Source: Hordeum vulgare subsp. vulgare (lineage: Eukaryota > Streptophyta > Magnoliopsida > Poales > Poaceae). From it: a stretch of DNA of 64,000 nucleotides. The position numbers and the translations under genes are program-made. The first letter of the stretch is position 1; each line of letters opens with the position of its first letter. The stretch lies in NCBI RefSeq assembly GCF_904849725.1, contig NC_058519.1:360747974-360811973 (forward strand), read 5' to 3'. Shown here piece by piece: positions 32,501 to 44,768 of the stretch. Under the pieces are notes generated by a model. The model made no database searches and had not been told where the DNA came from. It saw only the letters and a program-made list of their open reading frames with translations.

Positions 32501-33999
32501 ACCTTCGTGTTGTTAATCAGGGTTCCCTCAATAACCTAGTGGTTCAACCAGATCTTGTGAGCTCCATAAAGAATCTGCAAGACTTTGACGATGATGTCGA
32601 CAGGATTAAGAGCTATATTGCAAAAGGTAAACCCTCCTTTTTCACTATTGATGAAGGTGGCGCCTTGTATTTCAAGGGTCGCCTATTCGTCCCAAATAAG
32701 AAGGAAAATCTCAGGATGACTGGGAAGGTGATGGAAGAAGCTCATGACACACCATTGTCTATTCACCCGAGTAGTACCAAGATGTACCAAGACATCTGGC
32801 AAAGATTCTGGTGGCCCAATATGAAACAAGACATTGCACGCTATGTGGCAGAATGTGATATATGCCGGCGTAACAAAGCAGAACACCAAAAGCCTGCTAG
32901 AACTCTGCAACCTATCTCTATTCCCGAGTGGAAATGGGACCACGTTGAAATGGACTTCGTCACTGGTTTTCCCAGGTCTCAGAAAGGTAATGATGCTATT
33001 CTTGTCGTCATTGATCGACTGTCCTAAGTTGCACATTTCCTGGCCGTCAAAGAAACGATTAATGCTAGTCAGCTGGCAGATCTTTATATGTCAAGAGTTG
33101 TTTCACTTCACGGTATTCCGTTGGTAATCAGTTCGGACCGTGGCAGCTTGTTCACTTCAAAATTCTGGGAAATTTTTCAGAAGGCTATGGGGACTCATCT
33201 GTCCTTCAGCACTGCATTTCATCCTCAATCCCAGGGACAAGTTGAACGAGTCAACCAAATTCTCGAGGACATGCTTCGAGCTTGTGTCATTTCCTTCGGT
33301 AAGAAATGGGAGGAATCTCTCCCGTATGCCGAGTTCTCTTACAACAATAGCTATCAAGCTAGTCTGAAGATGGCCCCTTTCGAAGTATTGTATGGGCGAA
33401 GGTGTCGAACTCCTCTGAATTGGTCAGAAACTGGGGAACGATCACTCTTCGGTCCGGATATTATTCAACATGCCGAAGATCAAGTCCGCATTATTCATGA
33501 GAATCTGAAGGCTGCTCAGTCTCGTCAGAAGAGTGAGTATGACCGTCATCATCAAGATATGGTCTATCAACCTGGCGAAAAGGCTTGTCTTCGTGTCACA
33601 CCAATGAGAGGTGCACACCGTTTCAGAATCAAGGGCAAGTTAGCTCCTCGTTATATTGGTCCCTTCACTCTTCTCGAAAGGCGTGGGAGAGTGGCTTATC
33701 AATTGGAACTGCCGGCGAACCTTTCTCAGGTTCACGATGTCTTCCATGTTTCTCAGCTCCGTCGCTGCTTCAAGGACCCTATTCGAGCAGTGGATCACGA
33801 TATGCTTGAGCTACAACAAGACCTCTCTTATAAAGAGCATCCGGTCCGCATTCTCGATCAAGCTGAACGTAAGACTCGTCGCAAGGTCACTAAGTTCCTT
33901 AAGGTACAGTGGTCAAATCACTCTGAAGATGAAGCCACTTGGGAACGCGAGGATCATCTTCATGATGAATACCCCGGCCTCTTTCCCTCTACCTCTTAA
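29512..33999 (+). pseudogene. Gypsy (Tekay-type) gag-pol polyprotein with two stops
   Basis: One continuous frame of 1495 codons from ATG 29512 (MVRPAGRPRGLAND), broken only by TGA at 31096 (codon 529) and TAA at 33025 (codon 1172). Gag core (QWWDSHRRS, FRARYIP); zinc knuckle CFKCGRPGHRARDC at 301-314; protease LFDTGASHSF with Asp378; reverse transcriptase with YLDD at 695; RNase H YCDASRQG (Asp844) and [10 protein letters not shown]; integrase zinc pair C1115/C1118 and catalytic D1148, D1209, E1245 (D-D-35-E); GPF motif near 1383; chromodomain near 1460-1490 (VQWSNHSEDEATWE). The RT motif normally read as DYR is DYC here. The chromodomain is thought to direct integration to heterochromatin. 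Very close to intact. Confidence 0.93.
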
Positions 34000-34020
34000 T
34001 TCTCGGGACGAGAATTCTTG

Positions 34021-34035
34021 TTAGTAGGGGAGAAT
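34021..34035 (+). promoter_or_regulatory. Gypsy polypurine tract
   Basis: TTAGTAGGGGAGAAT ends exactly where the 3' LTR starts (TGTGACATCC). Confidence 0.85.
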
Positions 34036-36512
34036 TGTGACATCCTCGACTTTTGCAACAGTAATTATTGTAATTAAGCTACAGTGATCAACCGCTAATG
34101 ATGCCACGTCATCGAATTCCCATCTCAGACCCGCGTTGATTCGAGTCTGTCCGGACCCAATAATTTGAAAACAAAAGAAAGAGTACTTTATAAGTTCATT
34201 ACAAATTCTAAAAGAATATGTTTATGAAAGAAAGAATTAAAAGTATGTATAATAAATTGTAAAAGAAAGTATAAAGAAAAAGTATTTAAAGATAAAAATC
34301 GAATAGTAAAATAAATAATGTAAGAAACAAAAAAAAAGAGATAAAGAAAAAGCAACCCCCCCGGCCCAGCTGGCCACCACCCACCGGCCCAACCGGCCGA
34401 ACCCTAGCGCCTCCCACCTCCTGGCGAGGGAGCCCCTCGCTACTCCCCGTGCGCCGCCAGTGCCCCCCCACGCTCCCCTTCGGCCCCACCCCCACCGACG
34501 CACTCCCCCACCAACCGTCGCCCCATCCCCACGAGAGAGCCCTCTCTCTCCCATGACCCCTCTCCCCCCACGTTCCTTCCCAGATCCCTCCCCACCTCGC
34601 CTCCCACCTCGGCTCCCCTCCCGTCGGCCCCCTGCCTCCCGCCGGCGGCCCCCTGCCGCCTCTCTCCCTCTCACCCGTGGCCCTCCTCTCCACCCCTCAT
34701 CCCTGGCCGGCGAGCCCTCCCACCGTCGGGCCCCTCCCCGTCCACAACCTCCCCTGCGCCAGCCCCCATCTCGCCGCCCCCCACGGGTCTCGTGCTCCCT
34801 GGCCGAGACCCCCCCCCCCCCCCCCCCCCCGTCGAGGACCACCTTCTCCTCTCTCAGGTCGGCCCTAGGAGCACCGCGACCCTGCGCCGGCCGGAGCCCC
34901 CCGTCGGCGGCTCCATCCCGGGGGTCCTCCTCACCGGGGCCCCTCTCGGCGAACCTCCGGCCGGCTCCTCCTCGCCGGCACGCCCGTCTTCACCAGAACC
35001 GCGTCACCGTCGTCACCTTCACCTTCGTGCGAACTCCGGCTTCACCGGCCCCTCCCGTCAACGTCGGTGAGCCCCTCCTCGGGCTCCTCCCACCATGTCG
35101 ATCTCCTCACCGCCCCGGTTCCGTTTCGGCAAACGGGACCCCGATCCGTCGACGGTAGACTCCGGTAGGAAGGATTGAAGTTTATGTTCTTCTATGTTGA
35201 GTTGGAGCAGAGAGAGTTCTCTGTCTCTCTGTTAACAGAGAAGGGAGATGAGAGTTTTGAGATAAAAAAATAAAAACAAATGTTGTATTCCGTATGTATG
35301 TATGTATGTATTCGATACCCGTATTTATGTATGTATTTGCGTATATAGGCATGTGGAGAAATACGACATTTGTATGGTTATGTATTTGTGATTAAAAAGG
35401 TGTTTTTGGCCTAGGGTCACTTACCGGTTGGGCCAATGCACCCGCTGTCTATGACAGGGAGGCCCCACGCATTAGTTAAAATAAAAATAAAAATAATGTT
35501 TTATTAAATAAATAAATAAATAGATATAATAATTAATTAATGAGTTAATGAATTAGTTAAATAAATATATAAGTTAATCTGTTAATTAGAATAATTAATT
35601 AACATAATGAGAGAATGCCACGTGGGTCCCTCATTAAATTAATCTAATAAATCAATAATTAATCTTAATAAAAACTTGTGCCTATGACGTTCGGGACCCG
35701 CTGGTCAGTTGACCAGTCAAATGTTGATGTCAGCCTAACATCGTGATGATGTCATATTGGAATTTTATTAAAATAGCTAAATTTGTTTTTAATTCCTAAA
35801 TAATTAATAAAACTTTAAAAATTAATATTAAATAATCCGTAAGTCAGATCGAAATATTTTCAACATGAAAGTTGATCAGCAAAACGAGACGAACGTGGAT
35901 ACACGGTCCATTCGTCTGTCACGCGTCCCTAGCATAGCAAACATGGAACATTTCCTTCGTTTCCAGTATAACCGGTAGTAGCCCGAGACCCGGAAAATAT
36001 CGTGAGATATTCTTCCGACCCGTCTTTGACGGATGTTCCTGCGTTAGCTCATGTCTAGCCTGCATCTTTCCATGTCATGCTTTGTGTTGCATCGGTGCTA
36101 TTATTTATTGTTTCTTCCCCCTCTTCTTACCGGTAGACCCCGAGACTGACGCTGCTGCCGGGTACATCTACGACCCTGCCGATCAGTCCTTTGCCGCACA
36201 GCAGCAAGGCAAGCAAACTCCCCTTGATCATTCCTATATCGCCTATGTCTTTCTTCCTATTGCTTGCATTAGTATTTTGCTACTGTTGTAGTTAGCTCCT
36301 ATATCTGATGCATAGCCTGTTTTTGATGAACTGTTACTTTCAGTCCGGTACCTTTAAATATGCTTAGTATAGGTGGAGCAGTCATCCCCTCTGACCCCGT
36401 AGTTCAGTTGCCCCGCTTGTTTTCTAATCTCGATCTCTGATCGACGAGCCAGACCCGACACAACACATTCACCCCCTTCGTTGTACGACGCTACAGAGAT
36501 ACTATCGGGTAC

Positions 36513-36716
36513 CGAGGGTGACACCTCGCTAAGTACTCCTGATGATATCTCTGCAGTATATCTAGTCGGTCGTGGTTATCGAGGGTGATTCCTCTTTCAC
36601 CATTCCCGATGACGTCTCTATCGTGCCACCCCGCGAGTGTGGGACCCCCGAGGGTGATTCCTCGAAGCCCACCTTGACGGGTACATCGTTCGGAATCCAA
36701 CGAGGGTGATACCTCG
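36513..36716. repeat. Four spaced CGAGGGTGAYNCCTCG repeats (3' LTR)
   Basis: Counterparts of the repeats at 17783-17986. The third copy here reads CCTCG where the 5' LTR has CCTCT. Confidence 0.85.
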
Positions 36717-37680
36717 GATTCCCCCGATGTTACAACCACACAGTTACTCGACCATGTTACTGGGATCTTCGGTGATTAGTTGTAAGACGGGTGGATTCCC
36801 GTGAGACTGTGTTGCTGGCCTAATTAAAATTCTAATGGATTTGGGTATTTGATCTGGGTTGGTGGGAGACCTTTTCGCACTAACCGGCTACGCGGGAAGA
36901 ATTATGGGTACTCGACATCGCGGTATCAGCCGAAGCTTTTCAGATGCCAGCAATGTAGCGGCGCGCGCCCGAGTGGTCCCGAGATGCATCGCGCTTGTGA
37001 TTAAGGGATGCTAGGACTGACGTCGGCCGCCCACGCCACGTGCAGGAGCATGAAGGGGAACTGGGCCCATGAACCCTTTGTGCTTAGGATTTAGACCGGC
37101 GGGCTGGCCTCTCTGATTAGTCTTAGGTGGGGCTGCGACGTGTCGATATTCCGAGGCCGGGCAGGACGCAGAAAAGTATGTCCGGCCAGAGTGTTATCGA
37201 GCGTGACGGTACATGTGGTGCACCCCTGCAGGGATGAAAATTAACTATTCGGATAGCCGTGTCCACGGTTACCGGACGACTTGGAGTTGTGCCCCGATCT
37301 TTTACAACTAGAATTGTTACTTAACTGGAATTAGTTTGCCTCGGGATTGCTTCCTCGCAGGGAGTCGAGGGAGGATCTTTAGGCGTGACCTCACTTTAAT
37401 ATTGCTGCAACAATATGACTATTAATGTTTACCCCTGTTCTACTCTCGTCTATTGCTGCAAGACCCCTGAAGATGCTAGTCTTCGATAGGACTAGGCCTT
37501 CTCTCTCTATTATCGCATTGCTGCAGCCAGTCCACATATAACCCCCTTCTTTGATACTGATGCATATTTAGAATAGTTCTGATGTAAGACTTGCGAGTAC
37601 TTTGGATGAGTACTCACCGCTGCTTTGCCCCCCCTTGTTCCCTTGATCCGTTGCTGCGACCAGATGATGGAGCCCAGGAG

Positions 37681-37758
37681 ATGGAGGTCCCCGCCGCCGA
37701 CGACTGCTACCCCGACGGTGCCTACTACTACGTGGAGGCCGCTGATGATCAGGAGTAG
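37681..37758 (+). CDS. 25-codon acidic ORF inside the Gypsy 3' LTR
   Basis: Second copy of the small ORF at 27749-27826 (MEVPAADDCYPDGAYYYVEA..). Conservation between two LTRs at 1-1.5% divergence is weak evidence for coding. Confidence 0.25.
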   Translation: MEVPAADDCYPDGAYYYVEAADDQE

Positions 37759-38059
37759 TTAGGAGGTTCCCAGGCAGGAGGCCTCGCCTCATTCGATCGT
37801 TGTATCTTTTGTGCTAGCCTTCTCTAAGGCACCCCATGTTTTATGTCTGTACTCAGATATTTGCTGCTTCCGCTGACTCGTGTGTTTATCGAGCTTTCGT
37901 ATTCTAGCCCTCGAGGCCCCTGGCTTGTAATATGAAGCTGATGTTATTTTATTTGTGTCTAGAGTTGTGTTGTGGTATCTTCCCGTGAGTCCTTGGGTTT
38001 GATCGTACGCATTTGCGTGTATGGTTAGCGTACGATTAAATCGAGGGCGTCACACCGAA

Positions 38060-39091
38060 CCTTTACAAACAAGGTTGGGGCAAACTCCACACAAAGCTTG
38101 GAGGCTCCCAACAAGACCACGGAGCTTCACCACAATGGAATGTGGCTCCGAGGTGACCTCAACCGTCTAGGGTGCTCAAACACCCAAGAGTAACAAAATC
38201 CGCAAGGGATTAGTGGGGGGAATCAATTTTCTCTTGGTGGAAGTGTAGATCTAGGCCTTCTCAACCAATCCCTAGGAAATCAACAAGTTTGATTGGCTAG
38301 GGAGAGAGATCGGGCACTTTTGAGCTTAGGGAGCAACAATGGAGCTTGGGAGGGTCAAAGGTAGGGTTCTTGAGCAAAAAGAACCCTTTATATAGTGGGG
38401 TGGGGAATTCAAACGTTTTTCCACTCACAACACGAGCCCAGCGGTACTACCGCTGGCTATAGCGCTACTACCGCTGCCACTCCAGCGGTACTACCGCTGG
38501 CTGCAGCGGTACTACCGCTAGCACCCCAGCAGTACTACCGCTGGCTGTAGCGGTACTACCGCTGAGCCCATGGTAGTGCAAAGACACTACCGGGCCTACC
38601 ACCGCCAAGAAAGTCTTCGCAAAAAGTCCAACGAAGTACAACGGCAAGGGAGGCGGTACTAAAGTCCTCGAGCGGTACTACCGCTGACCAGGGGCGGTAC
38701 TACCGCTAGCTCAGCGGTACTACCGCCAGCTCTAGCGGTACTACCTCTAGGGACAGCGGTACTACCGCTAGGGGACCTTTTTGCAAGAGAGATAAACCAG
38801 AGATGGGAACAGCTCCAAAGTTGCCGGGAAAGGGGATGGAGATAAAGTGTGTGCGTGCAAAATTGATTCCTCCCAAACCTTTCCACTACGGATCCCCTCT
38901 TAATAGTACGGCGTTCCTACGACTCAAAGACCAAGGGAATCGTAGAAGACATCGTGCTTTTGTTCCACAGAGGGTGCCGAATCGTCTTGTGCCGTTGATA
39001 TGTATTATCTGAAAGCTTAATGCACACGATTAGTCCTTTACGGTACTGTCATCAATCACCAAAATTACTTAGGCATAAATATGCCCTAACA
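38060..39091 (-). repeat. Maximus-like element, right (5') LTR, second part
   Basis: Continues 15309 after the Gypsy insertion and matches 3357-5544 of the left LTR without the solo LTR. It ends GCCCTAACA at 39091, followed by the ATAAC duplication. It contains a palindrome cluster and a minus-strand TATA box near 38388-38397. Confidence 0.92.
38440..38769. repeat. Palindrome cluster AGCGGTACTACCGCT (right LTR)
   Basis: About 11 copies, at positions matching the left LTR cluster, with individual copies differing between the two LTRs (for example AGCGCTACTACCGCT, AGCAGTACTACCGCT). Confidence 0.9.
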
Positions 39092-39096
39092 ATAAC

Positions 39097-40020
39097 TCCC
39101 ACAACATCTTAAAAAAAATAGTAATACGATCTCAAACAAATGCATGGGAGATTACCGGGAGACAAATGAATTTCTCGCTAGTTATAGAATGCAAGTAGAA
39201 GCAAAGCCGATATAAAGATGACCATGAAACTCTACCATACAAGGGATACCATGTGTAAGAGAACACAATGGTATTTAGAATTATCATTAGGTGATAGATT
39301 CCAAATAAGCACAGTCATTTATACTCACACAAGCATGATATGGTAGTTTAGCAATACGCACAATGCTTAGAAACCATATTATTAACATGCCGATTAGCTA
39401 ATTCATCATGTAGAGAAATAATTTGAACGGCTTGCATCATAGATGCCCTTCTTTTAAGTATGATCTAGAAGCTAAACCATGAATAATCCTGAAGTAGAAT
39501 GTCATACTCACACACATCTAAGGAATTAAACACCAAAAGAATTATTATGCAAATAGAGACACGTTGAACATGGCAAGCCACAAAGATATAGACTAATCTC
39601 AATAATAGATTCTAAGTGGCATCTGTCGAATGTTTATATTACCAAGGATTGTGATATGCACAAAGCATATCACTCCCCTGTAATGTGATGACCCATTAAT
39701 GTCTCAAAAGAGCCCCATAAGGTGCAGCCAGGTTGCAAGTAAGGATCATGACTACACACACAACTATATGACATGCACAACAACCTACACATGCTAGATA
39801 ACATAAATCAAGCATACTAGGAGGCGCAACATGTCAAACACATGCTAGGTACCAAACCTAAACATGAGAGGGGCTAGTAACTTTCAATGTAGACAATATA
39901 CACACGTTACCGCTAGGAGAGGCATTGTAATGACATATATGATGGTAATATTCTTGACTAGGCTTGAACCATAATAAATGGTGAGAATATTTTTTCTTCA
40001 TGAACTAGCCAAGTCTCCAA
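39097..40020 (-). repeat. Element A internal region, no gene seen
   Basis: AT-rich continuation of element A next to the Maximus insertion. Neither strand shows integrase, RT or RNase H motifs, although pol would be expected directly downstream of gag on the minus strand. Confidence 0.55.
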
Positions 40021-41314
40021 TGCCCTGCAAAGACCTATCAGGTTTGAGATTGATGGTCTCCAAGCAAGTTGGGTCCTAAGGAGTTAGTAGCAATAGGCTT
40101 GGCAACCCAAATGGTCTTATCCACTTTCGGACCACTTTGAGAACCAACATACTTGGCAAACACATTGCCAAAAATATCCTTCCTAAGTAAAAAATGATCA
40201 TTGATAATTGGAGGTTACCAATGGGGCATGTTGAAGCTATGTGCACCTTCTTTCGAAAGATATAGCAACATGCACTCCCTTTTCTGTTCTTCTTCTTTAC
40301 TCTCTCAACTTGGGAAGAAGTAACATGTTTCATCATGTATAGTGGTTGTTCTAAAACATGAGGTTAAGCTAGAGATTGATCTTGAGACCTCTTCCCATGT
40401 AGCATATCCTTATACGCCCTTATCTTTAATGGACATGATCTCACGTGATGCCCAACCTTTTTGCACTTAAAGCAAGAAATGTCCATCATCACACTTTTTC
40501 AAGTCTTCCTTCAAACTAGTGACTTGGGCCTTGAGCTCATTAATTTCTTCTACATGGTTAGTTTCAACACTAGAAACAAGAGGACTAGTGGAAGTAGAAA
40601 CTTCATGGTTAGAGAAACAAGACAATGCGAGCAATTCATCATGATTGGTAATAATATGATAGATGGATGAATTACAAGGATTAACACATGGCAATAAAGC
40701 ATTTATAGTAAATATCCTAATGTTCACATGAGACTCACAAGATTTTACCTTGATGACCATAGCCTCAAGTGCTAACTATAGCTCATTATGAGAGATTAGA
40801 AGATCCTCATGAGTGCTTAAGAGATTTTCATGACTTTCTTCCAATTTCCCATAATTGATGGTTAACAAATCAAATTCAGCACATAACTCAACATTCTCCA
40901 TCAACGTTGATGCTTCAAATGAGGTAGAGTTAGATGCACAAGTATCATCGATAATATGAGATGAGTAAGTAGCAATTAGAGACTTCTCATGAGTAGATTG
41001 AAGCTCCTCATAGATCTTACAGGTTTTGATGAGCTATCCCTTGTCATTATTGCATTCAAGGAGAAGGAGCTCAAAATCCTCTTTAAGTTTACCATGAGCA
41101 ATTTCAATCTCTCCTTTTGAAGATCTTAAGTCTCTACATGTTTGATGAACCTTATCAAGTTCATGTTCAAGTTCTTCACTTTTAGCTTGTTCATACATAA
41201 GTGAATCATTACAATTTTTAAAGTAAGCAAGAACATCTTGAAACCTTTTATATGTGTTATTTTTAGCTCTATGAAGAATTTTACCAATCACATAGAGATT
41301 TTCAGTCAGGTCAT
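40020..41314 (-). pseudogene. Element A gag, C-terminal part
   Basis: Minus-strand gag remnants in order: coiled-coil stretch 41291-41034 (NNTYKRFQDVLAYFKN, SEELEHELDKVHQTCRDL) ended by TAG at 41034-41036, a further coiled-coil block 40760-40467, an intact zinc knuckle CFKCKKVGHHVRSC at about 40433-40474, and a second knuckle near 40240-40285 reading CYIFRKKVHIASTC (second Cys replaced by Phe). The block near 40076-40200 (VAKPIATNSLGPN in one frame) resembles the gag-protease linker of Sireviruses. Several stops and frame changes. It belongs with 43025-43264 and 50089-50735. Confidence 0.75.
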
Positions 41315-43019
41315 TGATACGTCTCCAACGTATCTATAATTTTTGATGGTTCCATGCTATTATCTTGTCAACTTTGGATGTTTTATATGCATGAATATGC
41401 TATTTTATATTTTTTTTGGGACTAACCTATTAACTCAGTGCCAAGTGCCAGTTTCTGTTTTTTCCGTGTTTTTGGCGCATTTTCAGACGGAGTCCAAATG
41501 GAATGAAACTTTACGATGATTTTTTTGGACCAAAAGAGACCCCCGAAGCTTTGGGAGAAGGCCAGATGGGCCACGAGGGAGTCACAAGACCTCACGCCAC
41601 CACCACCTCCCGGTGGTGGCGTGCACGCTTGTCACCTCCTCCTAGGCCCAACTGACACAATTCCACCGCCATAAATTCCTATAAATTAAAAACCCCCCAA
41701 AAAGAAACCTAGATCGGAAGTTCCGCCGCCGCAAGCCTATGTAGCCACCAAAAACCAATCTGGAGCCCATTCTAGCACCCTGCCGGAGGGGGAATCCATC
41801 TCCGGTGGCCAGCTTCATCATCCCGGCGATCTCCATGACGAGGAGGGAGTAGTTCTCCCTCGAGGCTGAGGGTATGTACCCGTAGCTATGTGTTTGATCT
41901 CTCTCTCTCGTGTTCTTGAGATGTCTTGATCTCGATGTACCATGGGCTTTGCTACTATAGTTGGATCTTATGATGTTCTTCCCCCCTCTCCGTCTTGTAA
42001 TGAATTGAGTTTCCCCTTTGGAGTTATCTTGTCGGATTGAGTCTTTGAGAACACTTGATGTCTGTCTTGCACGTGTCTATCTGCTGTGATCAACTTGCGG
42101 GTTTGTGACAATTGGGAACCTATGCATATGGGTTGGCACACGTGGATTCATGTGAGTACTTGATGTATGGTTTGGTGATCAACTTGCGGGTTCGTGACAT
42201 TGGGAACCTATGCACAAGGGTTGGCACACGTTTTGACTCTCTGGTAGAAACTTTGGGGCACTCTTTGAAGTTCTATGTGTTGGTTGAATAGATGATTCTG
42301 AGATTGTGTGATGCATATCGTATAATCATGCCCACGGATACTTGAGGTGACAATGGAGTATCTAGGTGACATTAGGGGCTTGGTTGATAAGTATCTTAAG
42401 GTGTTATTCTAGTACGAACTCTATGAAATATTGAACGGAAAGAATAGCTTCGTGCTATTTTACTACGGACTCTAGAATAGATCGATTAGAAAGAATAACT
42501 TTGTGGTGGTTTCGTACCCGACAATAATCTCTTCGTTTGTTCCCCGCTATTAGTGACTTTCGAGTGACTCTTTGTTGCATGTTGAGGGCTAGTTATATGA
42601 TCCAATTATGTTATCATTGTTGAGAGAACTTCACTAGTGAAAGTATGAACCCTAGGCCTTGTTTCCACGCATTGCAATACCGTTCGTGCTCACTTTTACC
42701 ATTTGTTACCTTGCTGTTTTTGTAATTTCAGATTACAAAAACCTATATCTACCATCCATATTGCACTTGTATCACCATCTCTTCGCCGAACTAGTGCACC
42801 TATACAATTTACCATTGTATTGGGTGTGTTGGGGACACAAGAGACTCTTTGTTATTTGGGTGCAGGGTTGCTTGAGAGAGACCATCTTCATCCTACGCCT
42901 CCTGCGGATTGATAAACCTTAGGTCACCCACTTGAGGAAAAAATTGCTACTGTCCTACAGCCCTATGCACTTGGAGGCCCAACAACGTCTACAAGGAGAA
43001 GGTTGCGTAGTAGACATCA
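41315..43019 (+). mobile_element. Solo LTR, Athila-lineage Gypsy
   Basis: A 1705-bp unit starts TGATACGTCTCCAACGTATC and ends GTAGTAGACATCA, flanked by GTCAT at 41310-41314 and 43020-43024. There is no internal sequence, so it arose by recombination between two LTRs. It interrupts element A gag; the gag frame is in phase on both sides. It contains an 89-bp direct duplication (from 42087). Confidence 0.9.
42087..42240. repeat. 89-bp direct duplication inside solo LTR
   Basis: TGATCAACTTGCGGGTT..GGGAACCTATGCA..GGGTTGGCACACG occurs at 42087-42148 and again from 42176, an 89-bp offset, with a few differences. Confidence 0.75.
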
Positions 43020-43024
43020 GTCAT

Positions 43025-43264
43025 CATCGTCATCCTCATTACAAATATCATCGTTATCACTAAGAGAAGATGATACCTCATCATTAACTTTTGCCATGAG
43101 GCACATGTGAACAAAGGGAGTTGATGGTGATTCTTTTGGAGAACCAGGTTCTTTATCAGTCAAGAGTGCCCCATTTTTCTTAATTTCCCCTAAATGGTTA
43201 GTCATAGGGAAACTAGAGGGAACCAAAGCATTTTGATCATGGAAACACGGGAGAGCAAGCATAG
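43025..43264 (-). pseudogene. Element A gag, middle part
   Basis: Open minus-strand frame (MLALPCFHDQNALVPSSF.. to an acidic DDICNEDDDDD end) lying between the solo LTR and the Athila-type insertion. It contains HMCLMAK, the same short motif as the Maximus gag (KCLMAKG). It joins in phase to 41314 on one side and 50089 on the other. Confidence 0.75.
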
Positions 43265-44768
43265 TGATACGTCTTCAACGTATCTATAATTTTGATGGTT
43301 CCATGCTATTATCTTGTCAAACTTTGGATGTTTAGTATGCATTTCATATCTTTTTTGGGACTAACTTACTAACTCACTACCAAGTGCCAGTTCCTGTTTT
43401 TTCGTGTTTTTGACCTTTTTTCAAAGGAGAATATTAAACGGAGTCCAAACGGAATAAAGCCTCCGAAAAGATTTTTTCTGGAGCAGAAGATACGCAGGGA
43501 GCTTGAGAATCAAGGCAAAGGGCACTAGGGGAGGCCACAAGCCCCCTAGCCGCGACCTGGGGGCGCCCATCAGGCTTGTGGGCCCCCTGTGGCTCCTCTG
43601 CCCTACTTCTTCCGCCTATAAATCGCCGAAAAATCTGAAACCACGAGAGAGAGCCATGAAAATACTTTTCCGCCACCGCAAGCTTCTGTCTCCACAAGAT
43701 CCCATCTCGGGCACGTTCTGGTGCCCTGCAGGAGGGGGGATTCGGACACGGAGGGCTTCTTCATCAACACCATTGCCTCTCCGATGATGCGTGAGTAGTT
43801 CACCACAGACCTTCGGGTCCATAGCTAGTAGCTAGATGGCTTCTTTTCTCTCTTGGATCTTCAATACAAAGTTCTCCATGATCTTCATGGAGATCTATCC
43901 AATGTAATCTTCTTTTGCGGTGTGTTTGTCGAGATCCGATGAATTGTGTATTTATGATCAGATTATCTATGAATCTTATTTGAGTTTCTTCTGATCTCTT
44001 ATATGCATGATTTCATATCCTTGTAATTCTCTTCGAGTAGTTGGTTTCGTTTGGCCAACTTGATCTATAATTCTTGCAATGGGAGAACTGCTTGGTTTTG
44101 GGTTCATACCGTGCGGTGACCTCACCCAGTGACAGAAGGGGTAGCAAAGCACACATCATGTTGTTTCCATCAAGGGTAAAAAGATGGGGTTTATATCTAT
44201 TGCATGAATTTATCCCTCTACATCATGTCATATTGCTTAAGGCGTTACTTTGTTTGTCATGAACTCAATACACTAGATGCATGCTAGATAGCGGTCGATG
44301 TGTGGAGTAATAGTAGTAGATGCACAAAGTATCGGTCTACTTGTCTCGGACGTGATGCCTATATGTATGATCATTGCCTTAGATATCGTCATGACTTTGC
44401 GTGGTTCTGTCAGTTGCTCGACAGTAATTCGTTCACCCACCATAATATTTGCTACCATGAGAGAAAACTCTAGTGAACACTATGGCCCCTGGGTCTACTT
44501 CACATCATATTTTTAGCCCTAAACTTTTACTTTGTTGCACTTTTCGCCTTAAGATCTCACCTTGCAATCAATCGTGAAGGGTTTGACAACCCCTTTGTAG
44601 CGTTGGGTGCAAGTTTGTTGTTTTTGTGCAGGTACTTTGGAGACTTGGCTTGATACTCCTACTGGATTGATACCTTGGTTCTCAAACTGAGCGAAATACT
44701 TACTGCTACTGTGCTGCATCACCCTTTCCTCTTCAAGTAAAAAACCAACGCAAGCTCAAGAGGTAGCA
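43265..44768 (+). repeat. Athila-type 5' LTR
   Basis: 1504 bp, TG..CA, followed by the primer-binding site 11 bases later. It shares long stretches with 48605-50088 and with the shortened solo LTR at 3636. Confidence 0.9.

Larger units (their letters stand above)
15310..38054 (+). mobile_element. Tekay-type chromodomain Gypsy retrotransposon with nested Copia
   Basis: Complete plus-strand element with about 4.0-kb LTRs starting TGTGACATCCTCGAC and ending GGGCGTCACA. TSD CCGAA. Internal order: primer-binding site, an extra ORF (28442-29230), gag, protease, RT, RNase H, integrase and chromodomain (29512-33999), polypurine tract. RT before integrase marks Gypsy; the C-terminal chromodomain points to the Tekay/Del clade of chromoviruses. 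The 5' LTR is interrupted by an 8.8-kb Angela-type Copia. LTR divergence by eye is about 1-1.5%. Confidence 0.93.
34036..38054 (+). repeat. Gypsy 3' LTR
   Basis: The 4019-bp uninterrupted LTR is the template for recognising the split 5' LTR. Differences from the 5' copy include a C run of 22 (34809-34830) where the 5' LTR has 8, an 18-base deletion in the CCCAGCTGG repeat region near 34365 and a 12-base CACCTCG duplication near 34600. It is followed by the CCGAA duplication. Confidence 0.95.
2954..39091 (-). mobile_element. Maximus-like Sirevirus (Copia), interrupted by nested elements
   Basis: Minus-strand LTR retrotransposon with LTRs at 2954-5544 and 14901-15309 plus 38060-39091, flanked by ATAAC. 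On the minus strand the order is primer-binding site, gag, protease, integrase, reverse transcriptase, RNase H, a palindrome-rich spacer, an envelope-position ORF, polypurine tract and LTR. That order (integrase before RT) marks Copia; the coiled-coil gag, extra ORF and double polypurine tract mark the Sirevirus lineage. A solo LTR sits in the left LTR and a 22.7-kb Gypsy in the right LTR. LTR divergence is roughly 5% by eye over the first 409 bases. Stops and frameshifts in gag, protease, pol and the extra ORF make this copy defective. Confidence 0.9.

Noticed and set aside
43503..43787. Short ORFs in the TGATACGTC-type LTRs (also 48925, 49549)
   Set aside because: They recur only because the LTRs are related and they differ by frameshifts between copies.
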